64,000 bases of DNA from Hymenobacter sp. BRD67 (GTDB lineage: Bacteria; Bacteroidota; Bacteroidia; Cytophagales; Hymenobacteraceae). A program made the position numbers and the translations under genes. Of the stretch, positions 48,164-59,777 are shown in pieces. The DNA lies in assembly GCF_013256425.1 (NCBI RefSeq), contig NZ_CP053907.1, forward strand, positions 1 to 64,000, read 5' to 3'. Position 1 is the stretch's first letter. Every line of letters starts with the position of its first letter. The notes under the pieces were generated by a model that did no database searches, was not told the origin of the DNA, and worked only from the letters and a program-made list of their open reading frames with translations.

Positions 48164-51113
48164 GCCTCAGCGGCCGCAGGCCATTGACCAGCACGTCGGC
48201 GGGCAGTTGGAAGGAATAGCGGCCCAGGCGGTTCAAGTGGGCAAAACGCGCTGGCGAGAGCTGGGCCAGATGCTCCGGGAGCGCTGGCAGCCCCGCTGCT
48301 TGCTGACGTTGTAGGGCCAGCTGGGCGTAGACCGTGTTCCAGACGACGACCACGTTGGTGACTACGTTGAGGCAGCGCACGACTTCCTGCTGGGCCTCTT
48401 CCTGTTTTTGGCGCAGCACCCCGTCGCCCCCAAACCAGAGCCAGCTGCGTAGCGCGTGCAGCTGCTCGCCTTTGTTGAGTTGGGCGTGGATGCGCCGGCG
48501 CAGGGCCTGCGAGTGCAGGTAGCGCAGGATGAAGGCCGTTTTGACCAGCCGCCCGTATTCCTGCAGCAGGTGGGTGAGGTGGTGCTGGCGGGGATAGGCC
48601 TGTAACTTGCTGATGAGCAGCGAGGCGCTCACCCAGCCCGTTTTCAGCGAGCCCGCCACGCGCAAGAGCTCGTCCCAGTGCTGGCGCACGTACGCGGGAT
48701 TGAAATGAGCGGTAAAGTTGAGCGAAGGGTAGCTCAACTCGCGGCCCTTGATGCGGCAGAGGCGCTGGTTGGCCAGGTCGCGCAGGCGGGGCGAGAATTG
48801 CAGGCCCAGCAAATCGAAGAGGGCAAACACGATGTCGGTGTAGCCGTGCGTGTCGGTGGTGTGCTCGAGCAGGGGTAGTTCCGTCTCGTTACCCAGCACT
48901 TCGTCGAGCACATAAGTGGCATCACGCGTGGTGGAGGAGATGGCCCGGCTGCCGAACTGGGCGTACTGGTCGGCCGTGTGGGTGTAAAAGGTCAGGCCCT
49001 GCCCGTAGCCAAAGTAGCGGGGGAGGGCGCGGGCGTTACGAATCTTGCCGCTGACGGGGAAGCGCTGGCCGTCAGAGGAGGAGAGCGTGCCCCCGCCCCA
49101 GTGCCGGGCCAGCCACTGGTGGTGCTGGTGGTTGACCAGACGGGTGGTGGCGCGTTTGAGCGTGTCCTCGCGCAAGTAGTTGGCCGCCACCCAGCACAGG
49201 GACTGGTAGTCGAGGCCCGTGCTCTGGGCCATCTCGCGCAGGGAGATGTGGCAGGCATTGGCCAGCAGGGCCGCGTAGAGCAGGGCCTGGTGCTCCGGGG
49301 CGCGGGGCGTGGTTTGGTCAAGGCCGGTTAACTCGGCCGAGAAGCCCGTCCACTGGTCGACTTCCACCAGCACTTCTGTTAGCTCCGCCCGTGGCAGCGA
49401 AGCGGTCAGTAGCGCCCGCAGCTGCTCAACTTCGGGGCTGAGTTCCTCCGCCGCAGCGGGGTCACAACCAGTTCACCCTCCTCGTCAAGGCGGATGTCCT
49501 GGCCCTGAGCAAGTAAGCTTTCCAGCAGGGGCAGCTGTGCTTCAACTTCCTGCAAGCGCTCGTCCAGGCGATGGGCGCTCCCGAGCTGCGTCAGCAAGTC
49601 CGGCCGCTGGCGGGCCCATTCGGTGGGGGAGAGTAAATAGGTGTCGAGCGACGCGTATTTGCGGGACGCATTGATGACCACGTCGCCGGCCCGCAGCCGC
49701 TCGCGCAGCGTGGCCAACACGCACAAGCCGTAGCGCACCCGCTGGGCGCGACCGTCTTGGTCGAAGACAAACGCCCGCCAGCTGGTGGGGATAAAGCCCG
49801 TCGCGGCCGTCTCGGGCAGCTTACGGCGCTGGCCCGTGTGCAGCTCGTTGATGAGGGTAAGCGCTTGGGCGAAGTCGTCGCCCGCAAACGCCTGCTCAAA
49901 CGCTACCTGCTGTAAGAGGCTGCCCAGCAGCATATTCAGGCGGGCGGCCACGGGCAGCAGATAGTCCAGGTATGAGTGACGGGCCGGGCGGGCGAAGTCC
50001 GCCACGGCGGTGAGCGCGGCTTGCAGCTGCTCGCGCGGCACCTGGGCGTAAATCTGTTCCCGCAACGCCTCGTTCGGCACGTGCTCCTCGTCCATCACCA
50101 GGCCGACGGCCTGCCCGAGCGTGCGCAGGGCCTGGTCTTTGGCCGGGCGTGCGCCAGCTGGTCATCCTGCAGCGCCCGGCGGGCGCGGGCCACGGCGTGC
50201 TCCCAGTGTTCGTCCACCATTTTGAGCACCACATCTGTCAAGTCGCGGTAGGCCTCGCGGCACGCGGCCACCAGCAGCGGATGGCGCTTGGCCGGCGCGA
50301 AGCGCTGGAGCACTTGGTTGGTTTTGTTGCGGGCGGTGTGGGCCAGCCGCTTCTGGCGGTTGGGGTGCAGGTCGTCCGCTTGCCAACCTGGCACGCCGAG
50401 CTGGTCGAGGTACGCCAGCTTACCCAGCGTCTGCTGAATGCTGGTCGCCGAGCTGCTGGTCGGGGGTTGGTGCAACCAGGTATGCCGGCACAGACCCAGC
50501 GCGGGGTCGACCACCAGCAGCGCATCGAGTTGGGTCACGACTTCGGGGTAAGCAGCACGAGGAGCCGACGGTAGGTCTCGGCCTGGGCCCGTTCGGCCAG
50601 GGCCCCGACCAGCCGCTCCAGCTCCACGATGCCGGGCCGCAGGATGCCGTGCTGGCGCAGGTGGCCCAAGGCCAGGGTGAGCAGCAGGCGCTCGTTGTCG
50701 TGCTCCAGGGCTCGTTCGACCAGCCACGCTTCGAGCCACGGCGCGTCCAGCACGGGCTGCCAGCGGCGTACCTGCAAATGGCCCAGCAATACGCGCAGGT
50801 GCTCGGTCAGAGTTGCTTCGCGCTCGCCGTAGACCTGGAACAGCGCCGGGTCGAGCGCCAGTTGCCGGGCCACGAACTGCACCAGGCTATCGGGCACCTG
50901 CCGGTACCACTCTGGCGGCAGGTACCCCAGCAGCCGCAGTACGCCCAGCTGCACGGCGAAGCCGAGGCGGTTACTGCCCCGGCGCTGCTGCGCGACCAGT
51001 TGCTGGTCGGTGGGGGTGAGCCAGCAGCTGGCCTGCAGGTCTTCCTCGCGCAGGTCGGCGGGCAGGGTTTGGTAGCGCTGGCGCTCCAGAGCGGTGAGAA
51101 AGTCGGCGGGCAT
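48153..51113 (-). CDS. tnpA: Tn3-family transposase TnpA, three frameshifts
   Basis: About 985 codons. N-terminal DUF4158 domain: MPADFLTALERQRYQTLPAD, FAVQLGVLRLLGYLPPEWYR. Middle: TWLHQPPTSSSATSIQQTLG, RKLPETAATGFIPTSWRAFV, LCVLATLRERLRAGDVVINA. Catalytic DDE domain: GTLSSSDGQRFPVSGKIRNA (first D), TYVLDEVLGNETELPLLEHT with TDTHGYTDIVFALFDLLGLQ (second D), and NVVTNVVVVWNTVYAQLALQ near the end. Frame changes lie near 50540, 50115 and 49445, each repaired by one base, for example PAKDQALRTLG at 50115. It parallels the relic at 2450-5368. If the breaks are read errors, the element is a complete transposon. Confidence 0.9.
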
Positions 51114-51280
51114 GGGCAGGAGGGAGTGGTAAACAAACGCCCCTTTTCCGGTACCACCCCGACGCCTGAAAAAGCAGGTGCCTAATCCAGTAAATGGCGG
51201 TACCCGAAACTGGTTTCCGCAATCAAGATACCGTAAATTCGCATTTCGCCTCTTTCCGGTACCAGTTATCCCTTTTCACC

Positions 51281-51909
51281 ATGAAGAAACTCGGCTACGC
51301 CCGCGTCAGCACCCAGGAGCAGGTGCTCGACCTGCAACTCGACGCCCTGCGCCAGGCCGGCTGCGACGATGTATACACCGATACCGTCTCCGGCATACAG
51401 GCCCACAAACCGAACTGGGAAAAACTGCTGGCCTACGCCCGCACCGGCGACACCGTCGTTATCTGGCGGCTCGACCGGCTGGGCCGCTCCACCAAGCACC
51501 TGATTGAGGTGGTCGAGGACCTGAGTCGCCGCGGGCTGCACCTGATTTCCTTGCAGGACCCCATCGATACGACCTCGCCGGGTGGCCAGCTCGTGTTCCA
51601 GATTTTCTGCGCCCTGGCTGAGCACGAGCGCAATGTGCTGGTGCAGCGCACCCGCGCCGGGCTCCAGGCGGCGCGCGCCCGGGGCCGCCAGGGCGGCCGG
51701 CCCCGGGCCTGGCCCCGCGCTACCAGAAAGTGGCCCCCGCCGTCAAGGAACTCTACGAGGCCGGCCAGCAGTCCACCCGCCAACTCATGGACTACTTCCA
51801 GATTGGCTCCCGCCGCACCCTCTACAAAATCCTGCGCTTCGCCGGCTGCCAGATTAACGAGAAAGCCATGGTGCCTACTGCAAAAGCAGTCGACAAGGCC
51901 TTACCGTAA
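51281..51909 (+). CDS. tnpR: Tn3 resolvase TnpR (serine recombinase), one frameshift
   Basis: Resolves cointegrates at a res site, probably in the 51120-51280 gap between the divergent genes. Catalytic Ser in MKKLGYARVSTQEQVLDLQL; then DTVVIWRLDRLGRSTKHLIE and FQIFCALAEHERNVLVQRTR. The frame changes in a C-run near 51690-51705; with one extra base the C-terminal helix-turn-helix reads RYQKVAPAVKELYEAGQQST, then RQLMDYFQIGSRRTLYKILR, ending KAVDKALP at 51909 inside the terminal repeat. Confidence 0.88.
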
Positions 51910-51937
51910 TTCTTTGTCCAGTTACTAACGCAACCCC
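51899..51937 (-). repeat. Right terminal inverted repeat of the Tn3 element
   Basis: 39 bases identical to the reverse complement of 48125-48163; overlaps the last codons of tnpR. Confidence 0.95.
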
Positions 51938-51954
51938 TAATACACTTTTAGCAA

Positions 51955-52185
51955 GACCTCCGCGGTTTTGCCTGCGGCGGATGAGGTGGTTCGCGCCCGT
52001 GGGCGCCTGGCCTGGCCCCGCTACTATAAAGCCGCCTCCGCCGTCAAAGAACTTTACGAGGTTGACCACCAGCCTCCGCCAGTTCATGAGTTACTTCCAG
52101 ATTGGCTCCCGCCGTACCCTCTATAAAATCCTGCGCTTCGCCGGCCGTCAGATTGCTGCAAAGCCAGCGGTTGTTACCTCATAAC
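51955..52185 (+). pseudogene. C-terminal fragment of a second Tn3-type resolvase
   Basis: Right outside the transposon the sequence again encodes a resolvase C-terminus: GRLAWPRYYKAASAVKELYE, then in another frame LRQFMSYFQIGSRRTLYKIL and RFAGRQIAAKPAVVTS. It is similar to, but clearly diverged from, the end of tnpR inside the element. It is the remains of an older related transposon, probably part of the event that removed the target duplication and the 5' end of the pRiA4b-type gene. Confidence 0.75.
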
Positions 52186-52235
52186 TACCGCCTAGGGCGT
52201 AAGCGCAGTTGGGAAACGGCGTAGTAGTCTATAGC

Positions 52236-52760
52236 CTACCTTGACGGCCGTCGCTGATGGTCGTATTGCTGGTTTAAGCCTACGATCACGCGGGCAGTTA
52301 CATCGTTAGCTGAGTCGGCATAGACAATATTGCCGCTCTCTGTAGCGCCTAAGATAAACGTGTAATGGTGTTGCGCGCCGAATTGCTTCAGATACGCATT
52401 AACCTCCTGAATAAGCTGCTGGTCAGCGGCCTCTCCCGCTTGGCGGACCCGCTGCTGTAGCAGTTCCCGGTAGTGCCCTACCTGGGTAGTCTGTTGAGCC
52501 GGTGGCAGTTGCTGCTGGTGGAGCGCGGACGTGAGAGAATCTAGGCTACGTTGCCAGCGCAGGGCCTGCTGCTCAATCACCTGGCGATGAGTAGCCGTTC
52601 CGTGGTACTGCTGCATTACTTTCTTGGCATTAATGTACCCGATGACGGGAGTAGGTGAGGTAGGCTGACAGGCAGTCAGCAGTGCTAGGCCAAGCAAGAG
52701 CACTCGGGCGGAGAAATTAAAAAGAATACGCAAGGAAATTAAAAAAGCAGACAAATTCAT
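52236..52760 (-). CDS. OmpH/Skp-family lipoprotein
   Basis: A 174-residue periplasmic protein. It begins MNLSAFLISLRILFNFSARV and has a lipobox-like segment LLLGLALLTACQ, so it is probably lipid-anchored. The OmpH core follows: VIGYINAKKVMQQYHGTATH, a long coiled coil (RWQRSLDSLTSALHQQQLPP ... LLQQRVRQAGEAADQQLIQE), then VNAYLKQFGAQHHYTFILGA. OmpH/Skp proteins hold outer-membrane or exported proteins in a soluble state. Its location directly after the giant secreted YD-type gene on the same strand suggests it chaperones that protein; this is inference. Frame intact. Confidence 0.85.
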   Translation of the reverse strand: MNLSAFLISLRILFNFSARVLLLGLALLTACQPTSPTPVIGYINAKKVMQQYHGTATHRQVIEQQALRWQRSLDSLTSALHQQQLPPAQQTTQVGHYRELLQQRVRQAGEAADQQLIQEVNAYLKQFGAQHHYTFILGATESGNIVYADSANDVTARVIVGLNQQYDHQRRPSR

Positions 52761-52905
52761 TACCTGTGTTCGAACACTGCCCGGTTTCCCTTCTGCCTTA
52801 ATTACTAATCAGATAGCTAAAGCATTACTGAGCAGAAGAAAAGGAGTGTAGACTACGTGCAGGGGGTATCAGTGCTAAGCGAATCTCGTTGGCCATGCCG
52901 GGGTT

Positions 52906-55900
52906 TTACTTGCACGCGGGCACCGATTGCCAGCTGCCAATAATATAAGGACCATCGGTCACGCAGCTATGGTTGGCATCCTGATAGCAGGTGTGGTCGG
53001 AATAGAGGTAGTAGTAAACCCCCATGTGCTTATTCGTGTTAGAGTCCAAATAGCAATAGTACAACGTACGCACAGGGTCTTCGCATACCCCGTACTACTA
53101 TTATAGCGTCCCATGTAAGATGAGCAGGCCGGCGGGGGGCAAGCACTGGCCGACGGGGTAACGGCATCCGTGCGAACTTGCCCATAGGAGGGGCTAGCGG
53201 AATTCACGTCCTGGGATTTGCGCACTAAGTTGCCAGTATTATTGCCATAGCTATCTACTTCGCAGCTGGTACCCAGGTCTAGCCAGTTTGGCGTGGGCAT
53301 CTGGGCGTAATTATAGGAACTCTCCTTAATTACCCGCTCGGCCTGGGCAGTACTCGCGCCGGGAGTTACTACTTCCCGGGCGACCTTGATAACCTTGCCC
53401 GCCCCATCGTAATAATAGTGGGTGAAAAAGTTGTCATTATCTAGGCTATAGGTGAGCTGACGGGTAGTCGGGTCGTAGACGCTGGTCTGCAGCGGCGCAT
53501 CCAAGGGTCGGAAACGGAAGTCATCCACATACACATTGTTGCTGCCCGTATTTTTGCACCCAATGGTCAACAGTTGGCCATCCATATTGGCCTGCACCGG
53601 CACATCCAGTTGGAGTAGGTACCAGTTGCCGGCACGCTTTGTATTCTCGTCGTCGACGCCGACTTGCCGATAAATATTGCCGTTTAAGGCTGCGTACAGG
53701 TAGGTGCCATTGTTGGAACTACTGGCCACGTCACTGTTATAGACCCACACATTGGCGCGGTACGTGCGATTCAGGCGCAGGTCACTAGCGTTGCCGATGC
53801 GCGCTTTATAGGTCATGCCCACGGGCTGGCGGGGGTGAGCAGGCAGCTGTACTGCCCCGTATGTGCCTGGTCCGTAGTCTGCTGGCCTCCATCACGCCGC
53901 ACTTCCCCGCCGAACTGGCCCGCGCTGGTTCCCGTAGCTACCTGGTCTTCGGCTCCAGAATAGGCAAACTCGGTATAGCGAGCGTTGCCAGCCGCTGCCG
54001 TGACTAAACTTTGGTCATAGCCGGCCTTCTGCGCTGCGTACTGGCCATTCACGTCCTTGGACTCCAAGGGCCGCGAATAGTGGTCGTAGAGCGTAACCTC
54101 TCCCGCGTTGAGCCAGTTGCTGGCCTGTGTGGCGGTTGGCTGCCAGTTGTAGTCTACAAAATTGGCGAACGTGCCGTCTGCATTCAGGTGCGGGGACTGC
54201 CAGATGAACGTGCGGTGCTGGCGCCAAACAGGCTGGCTGGTGCTCGCCTCGGGCCATAGGCGTCGCTCGCGGCATCGTAGCGCCGGTAGCTGGTGGGCCA
54301 GGAGTTGTTCCAGGTCTGAATGCCTGCCCCCAGCACCGTCGGCGCAGATGTGCCATTATCCTTATAGGTGTAGGTAGCCGCAATCTGCGTTAGCATGTGC
54401 TGATTACCCGGTGACAGGTTTTGCGGTCCCATGCCCGGGTAGAGCGTATAAGCCGGTACCTGCCGACTGCGGTAGGCGTCACCAAGGGAGTTGCGAAGCG
54501 AGGTTTCCAGCAGGCTGCCGCTCAAAAAGTCGTACCGTCCATTAGTAGTTGTTGCCGATATGTTGTTCGAAGTCGTGGTCATGCTCTGCATGACCGTGGG
54601 GAGGTAGCGCTTGGTTGTCCAGTTCAGGTTATAATAGGCGTCCGTTGGTTTCGTATTGTCCACGCCTAAAAACTCAGAAGTAAGTACGCTTTCTACAAAC
54701 ACGGCTTGATTGGCCACGTTGTCCACGTTAGATAGGGTATTCCCATAAGTGAAGGTGGTAGTAAACTCAGGCGTGCCGCGTTTATTCAGCTTTCGGATAC
54801 TTTTAACTTGTCCCAACAAGCCAATGTCGACAGTCACCGCGTTTTTTGTTTGAACAAGGCCGATTGAGCCACTGGCACTTAGAAAAGGATAATAGTTGGT
54901 GCCATTATTTTTGACAACACTGGTTGCTGTGACCATGTTAGTCTTGGCCGTGTAAAAAGTATATTCCTCCTGGCTGTCGATATCGTCGGGCGTGGTAAAG
55001 TTCCCATGCACTACAGTTGTTCTACCGTACATCACGGGCGTAGTCGGATAGTCGAAATCGGTATCGATATTGCTGAAGTTTAGCGGATTAAGCTTTTCTG
55101 GCTCCTTCGATAAAACGCCGCTGCTATTGCTGGCGTCCGGAAAATCAGTGGTGTAGCGGTAGCGCGTAACGTAGGTTTTGCCCGCCTCATCCTGAGCACT
55201 CACGGCCGCCACCCGGATATTGCCCCCATTCCGATTATAGGGAATGCTGACGCTGGATAGCAATGCCAGTCGGTTTGGGTAGCCGTATAGGACTGGTCCT
55301 GATAAGCGTAAGCACTACCGTCAAATTCTGGCATGGGTAGGGCCCCGGTCAGCGTGATGGAGTTAGGTGTCACGCTGGCGATTTGATAATCATCGCTGAT
55401 GTCCTTATCTGCGCCGCCCGATGCATAGCCCGTAATGCCACTATTATCATAGAGCGTTATATCATAGGAAGCTGATGAGATGCCCGATAAGTGCACTTTA
55501 TCACCTGCCTTATAGAGCATGGTCAAATCAAACGAGTTATCTCCCACAAGCACCCGTTAGAAGTCATCTGAGAAGTGAATTGCCCTTGGTCTACCATGGA
55601 ATAGCTGCCATTGTAGAACTCGGATACGCTGGCATACTGATCCCGCTCGTAGGCAATAGTGGTTATTGCGCCCAGCGGGTTCGTGATTTTGTTTAGCGAC
55701 CAGGCGGCACCATCCTGGGAGGCCGTCGCAAAATCGGCGGCCGGGCGCAGCTGACCAGTGGAGGAATACATGCCAAAGGCATCGACCTTAGCTGGGTCGT
55801 AAGCCGGGTTAAAGCCGTAGTCGAACCGGAAGTCGGGAATCAGTTTTACGTTGTTCGCCCCGTACGTGGCGATGCTTTCCAGCGTCAGCTTGCCCAGGCG

Positions 55901-58457
55901 GCCCGTCGCATCGTAGCTCGTACCCAGTGTCGGCGGCGCGGTAGCGCTGGCAAAGGAATTCGGCGTACCGGGGCAGAGCCGGTAGCTGTAGTTGAAGACC
56001 ACGCGCTTGAGCGCCTTCTGGTTTAGCATTTGCCGGGTAGCGCTGTTGGCCGCCACGTCGAACTGGTCCAGGACGGCCGCGTAGGTGTCCATCCCCCCTA
56101 GGGAGTTATCGTTGGTATTGGCGTTGTTGCTCGCATTCACCCCAAAGCCAGTAGCGGTTTGGATACTGGCTAGGTCCTGGTTGCTGAGCACGATGACCTC
56201 GTCCAGACGTAGGCTGGAGGAAGGCGTGCTCTCGTCAATGCCTAGGTTGGACGGATTATTCCCGTAGCTGCCACGGCCGTCCCGGCGCGGGCTTTTAAGA
56301 AACAACGCGGTGTGGGAGCGGGTGTGGATGGAATTGAGGTAGTACGTTTCCTTGGCTCCTTCCTGCACGGTGCGCGCCTGCCCGGTGGGGGTAGTATAGC
56401 CGGCCGGAATGATGTCGCTCAGCTCCACGCCCACGTAGGGCTGCCGCCACTTGTACTGCTGCGAAAACTTGCCGTAGCTAAACGTCACCCAGGCGCCGAG
56501 GTCCTGGTCATCCACGCAGCCCAGCGTGCCCTGGTCCACGTAGTCCGGGCCCGTGATGGCCGTCAGCAGCCAGGCCGTGGCGTAGTTGTAGACGTCGGTG
56601 CGCGCGGCCCCGGTGCGGTGAATGGCTACCCCTGCGTGGGGTCAGTGGACTCGTTGGTTTTCGAGTACTGTCGCAGGTGGTAAACGGGCAGTGAGTAGTG
56701 ATAGGTCGTGCCGTCCTCGGCCGTAATGGTAAAGGCCCCAATTCCCTGCTCGGGACGCACCTTGCGAAAAGCGTTCTTATAGGTTTGACAGACCTGCTGG
56801 TAGTTAGGCTCGTAGGTTGCTGGGTCATCGGGCGAAGACCCGGGGATTTCGGTGTAGCCCGTTAGCTGCTGGTAGCAAATTGAGCCGGCAGGATTAGCCT
56901 GGAACTCGGCAATCGGGTAGCGGGCCGGGGTCGCCTCGTAGGCGTCGTTGATTTCCTTATTGCTGAACCAGGCAATATGCTTGCCCTGCACGAAGCGCCG
57001 GCCGCTCAGACCCAGGCGGTCGGCCTCGGTGTGGGCCGCCGTGCTGGCCATCGTAGAGTCGTAGAGCTTGGGGTCGGTAAGAATAAGCTGGGAGCTTCCC
57101 CAGTGGGAGCCGTCGACGCCTACCGGCGTAGTAGCCGGGTTCGTATTGTCGGTATAGGTGTAGGTATTGGACGCGGTGTTTTCGTAGCGGAAGGGTACTT
57201 TGTATTTCGCCCAGGATACCAGGTTATACTTATCATGGTTTTCGAGCATCTGCCGCGGGTAAGCGACGCTGCCCACGTCCAGGCGCTGGGGACGAATGGC
57301 ACCCGTAATGCCGGGTCCCAGCACCATAAAGTCATCGTGGGCGATGCTCAGGGGGTTGCCGGCCGAGCCCTTGTAAGTCGAGTTAGGGTATTGCGTCTGC
57401 TGTAAGTCACCCCCCACGCCATAAATGAAATTGCCCTGCTGGTTGTAGTTACGGGAGGCGTTGAACTTATAGCCCTTGCGGCTAGTGTTAGGGTAGTTCG
57501 CGGGGCCGTCGTAAACATCTGGTCCATAGGCATTGGCATCAGAGTACTTCCCATCAAAGGTCATATTGGTCTTGCTGCCCATCGCATAGAAATACAGCGA
57601 GCCGAACATGGATTGCTTGGCCGTGTCGTTGACGAAGACCCAGTAATCGGTGCGGAACCAGTTCTTGTGCTCAATCGTGGTCGAGCCAGTATAGCCCTCC
57701 CCTGTCGGGGCTGCTTTTCCTAAGGCGGAGCTCATCACGCCGCTTACTACTGCGTTTGCCACCTCTTTACCCGCCGCGATGGCTAATTGTTTAGTGCCCA
57801 TAGCAACTCCCTCCGTAGCAGCAGAAGCAGCAGCGGCTGACCCTAAACTGGCAATCGTAATAAGCCCCATCGTAAACTTTTCACCGTCCAGGGTAAAGCC
57901 TTGCCCACGTTTAGCCCCAATGCCGATAATGTCACCGGACTGCAATTTGCCGCCACTCCACGAGGCGCTTACCAACCCCAGCAGGCTGGCCGAACCGTGG
58001 TGGCCGGTTTCCGAGTCCCAACCCAAGTCCAGCACGCCGGGCACCCCCCCGTACCAGCCGTGACTTCCTGGGTCAGTATACGAATTAATGGCTAACTCCC
58101 CACAGGCATCATCGGGATAGCCATTGACGCTGCGTACGATGGCACCTGGGTTCATACTCCACCCCAGCCCCACCCAGGAGGCTTCCTGTTCCACCCCAAT
58201 GCCGGCCCGATACGTGAGCGGCAGTGAAAAAGTGGTTTCCGGACCCGGAACCTGTAGTACGGGCAGGTTATAGGTCATGTCCCCGTACTTAGGTTCACCA
58301 TATCCGTGGAGCCGGCGGACTCATAGCCCGTAAACTCCGGCTGGCTGGGGCCAGGCAGGGCCCAGCTGAGGCTAGGCGCGGCCAGCGAGCCGACAAGTTC
58401 CAGTAAAAAAAAGCCCGCAATAGCGCGTCGAAACGTAGCGTTACGAAACATAGACAA
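52906..58457 (-). CDS. Giant secreted YD/RHS-type protein, several frameshifts
   Basis: About 1,850 codons. The signal peptide is MSMFRNATFRRAIAGFFLLE followed by LVGSLAAPSLSWALPGPSQP. Next come a family-typical start (MVNLSTGTMTYNLPVLQVPG, then ASWVGLGWSMNPGAIVRSVN), KNWFRTDYWVFVNDTAKQSM, and YD-type regions (GTLGCVDDQDLGAWVTFSYG, RGSYGNNPSNLGIDESTPSS, TYYPFLSASGS-like text). A carbohydrate-binding-like segment is NVYVDDFRFRPLDAPLQTSV, with YSLDNDNFFTHYYYDGAGKV after it. The end in the last frame is GPYIIGSWQSVPACK. Frame changes lie near 58275, 56630, 56520, 55530, 55260, 54190, 54070, 53820 and 53060. Such proteins are partners of RHS proteins in Bacteroidetes. Confidence 0.75.
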
Positions 58458-58496
58458 CGTGGAAAAGAAAAGGCTGAGATGCTAGTGAACTGCTGG

Positions 58497-59066
58497 CTAC
58501 TTCTGGTGGATATGCTTGAAGTCCCGGGCGGTAAATACAAATTGTCGGTCTTGCAAGGCGAGCTGCCGGCTGCGAAAAGTCACGCGACACCCCTGGCGCA
58601 GCAGCTTCTCGGCGACGGGAAAAGTCAATAGCACCGTGCTGTGGCCGGTGGCCCCGTACTGGCGCAGGTAGGTAGCGGAATTGGCAGCTGTAGAGTCCGG
58701 CTGTCCGGGCAGGTGCAGGTAAACATCGCGCGCAATATCCCCACCCAGATATTGAATGGTATGCGTGTAAAGGGGTTTATTAGTAATATACTGGTTCTCT
58801 ATCTCCTGCCCGTTTTTGGCCATTGCTAGTGTGAATTGACACTGCTGTTGTTTATCAGCTTGCATTGGCTGCCATAAACACGTTACTGTGCTAGTGCTAT
58901 AATGTTGATTTGGGAAAAGTGTCCTGTTAGAGCTATTATCTAGAGCTTGAATTAAATTCAAATTCCTAACTGAGGCTAAAGTGAAACTAGGTATGGCTGA
59001 TGTGCTCACTAATTCTAAAAGAAAGAAGCTAGCTACTGTGCGGCAGAACTGAGCATTAATAATCAT
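58497..59066 (-). CDS. Small secreted protein fused in frame after the immunity-like gene
   Basis: From the ATG at 59066 the product begins MIINAQFCRTVASFFLLELV, closely resembling the signal peptide of the giant protein downstream (RRAIAGFFLLELVGSLAAPS). The mature part has a beta-rich look: CLWQPMQADKQQQCQFTLAM, NQYITNKPLYTHTIQYLGGD and FRSRQLALQDRQFVFTARDF. As given, the frame continues upstream without a stop into the immunity-like gene, making one 407-codon frame; I think these are two genes. No family recognised. Confidence 0.55.
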   Translation of the reverse strand: MIINAQFCRTVASFFLLELVSTSAIPSFTLASVRNLNLIQALDNSSNRTLFPNQHYSTSTVTCLWQPMQADKQQQCQFTLAMAKNGQEIENQYITNKPLYTHTIQYLGGDIARDVYLHLPGQPDSTAANSATYLRQYGATGHSTVLLTFPVAEKLLRQGCRVTFRSRQLALQDRQFVFTARDFKHIHQK

Positions 59067-59720
59067 GAAAAATATATTTTGTATTAATTTTTTAAATAAA
59101 ACTTCTATCTCCCCAACTGTCCAAAAAGCTATATCGTCTAACGAAAACAAAGAAGTATATATATTATCATCATAAGATATTGACTTAATTGCTCCTGTTG
59201 ACAAATTCTTAATTCTTTTATTCAGTATAGGATATGGAATAAATTTATAATTATTAAATATGACTTCTATAGCATTTCTTACTTTATAGTAAAATTCTTC
59301 ATATATTTTAATTGGTACAAAATATATTATGGGGTTAAATTCTGATATATCGTTAATGAATGAATCTTCGAAAAATACTGTTCTTTTGAAAAACATGCAG
59401 TAATAATCGCCTAGCAGACTTACATTGACGACAAGTTCGACAACATGTGTAAATTTCCCTTCCTTACTTTTATTCAATATTATCAAAAGTGTTTTGCCTG
59501 GGTTTGCAGTTGATGTATCATCTTGAACCTTAAAACCACCTGAAATCGCTTTGATTTTCCCAACAAAGTTTTTCCACCTTAAAGAATTTGCATGGTGATT
59601 TTTAAACAAAAAATCTGCAAATTCTTTACTGATGATTTCACCTTCATCAATTGCATTGCTTTTTATATACAACCCCTCTACTAGAAGGATTATATCACTG
59701 AGTATTTTTTGATAATCCAT
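59067..59720 (-). CDS. Immunity-protein candidate for the RHS toxin
   Basis: Low-GC gene directly downstream of the RHS C-terminal domain, 57 bases after its stop. It begins MDYQKILSDIILLVEGLYIK and continues HHANSLRWKNFVGKIKAISG, LLGDYYCMFFKRTVFFEDSF, FNPIIYFVPIKIYEEFYYKV and NAIEVIFNNYKFIPYPIL. No signal peptide or membrane helix, so cytoplasmic, as expected of an immunity protein. The sequence matches no immunity family I know. Its natural stop may be near 59090: one added T in the TTTT run would give a TAA there, ending the protein at about 210 residues. Role inferred from position and composition. Confidence 0.55.
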
Positions 59721-59777
59721 AGCGCGCGCGCTCTACAATTTAAGAAAAATTTACTTTGCTAAGCATGATGATACGTA

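Larger units (their letters stand above)
48125..51937. mobile_element. Tn3-family transposon (transposase and resolvase)
   Basis: About 3.8 kb bounded by 39-bp perfect terminal inverted repeats (48125-48163 and 51899-51937, beginning GGGGTTGCGTTAGTAACTGG). It contains tnpA on the minus strand and a divergent tnpR. The flanks AGGGT (left) and TAATA (right) do not match, so no 5-bp target duplication is visible, pointing to a deletion or recombination after insertion. Confidence 0.93.
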
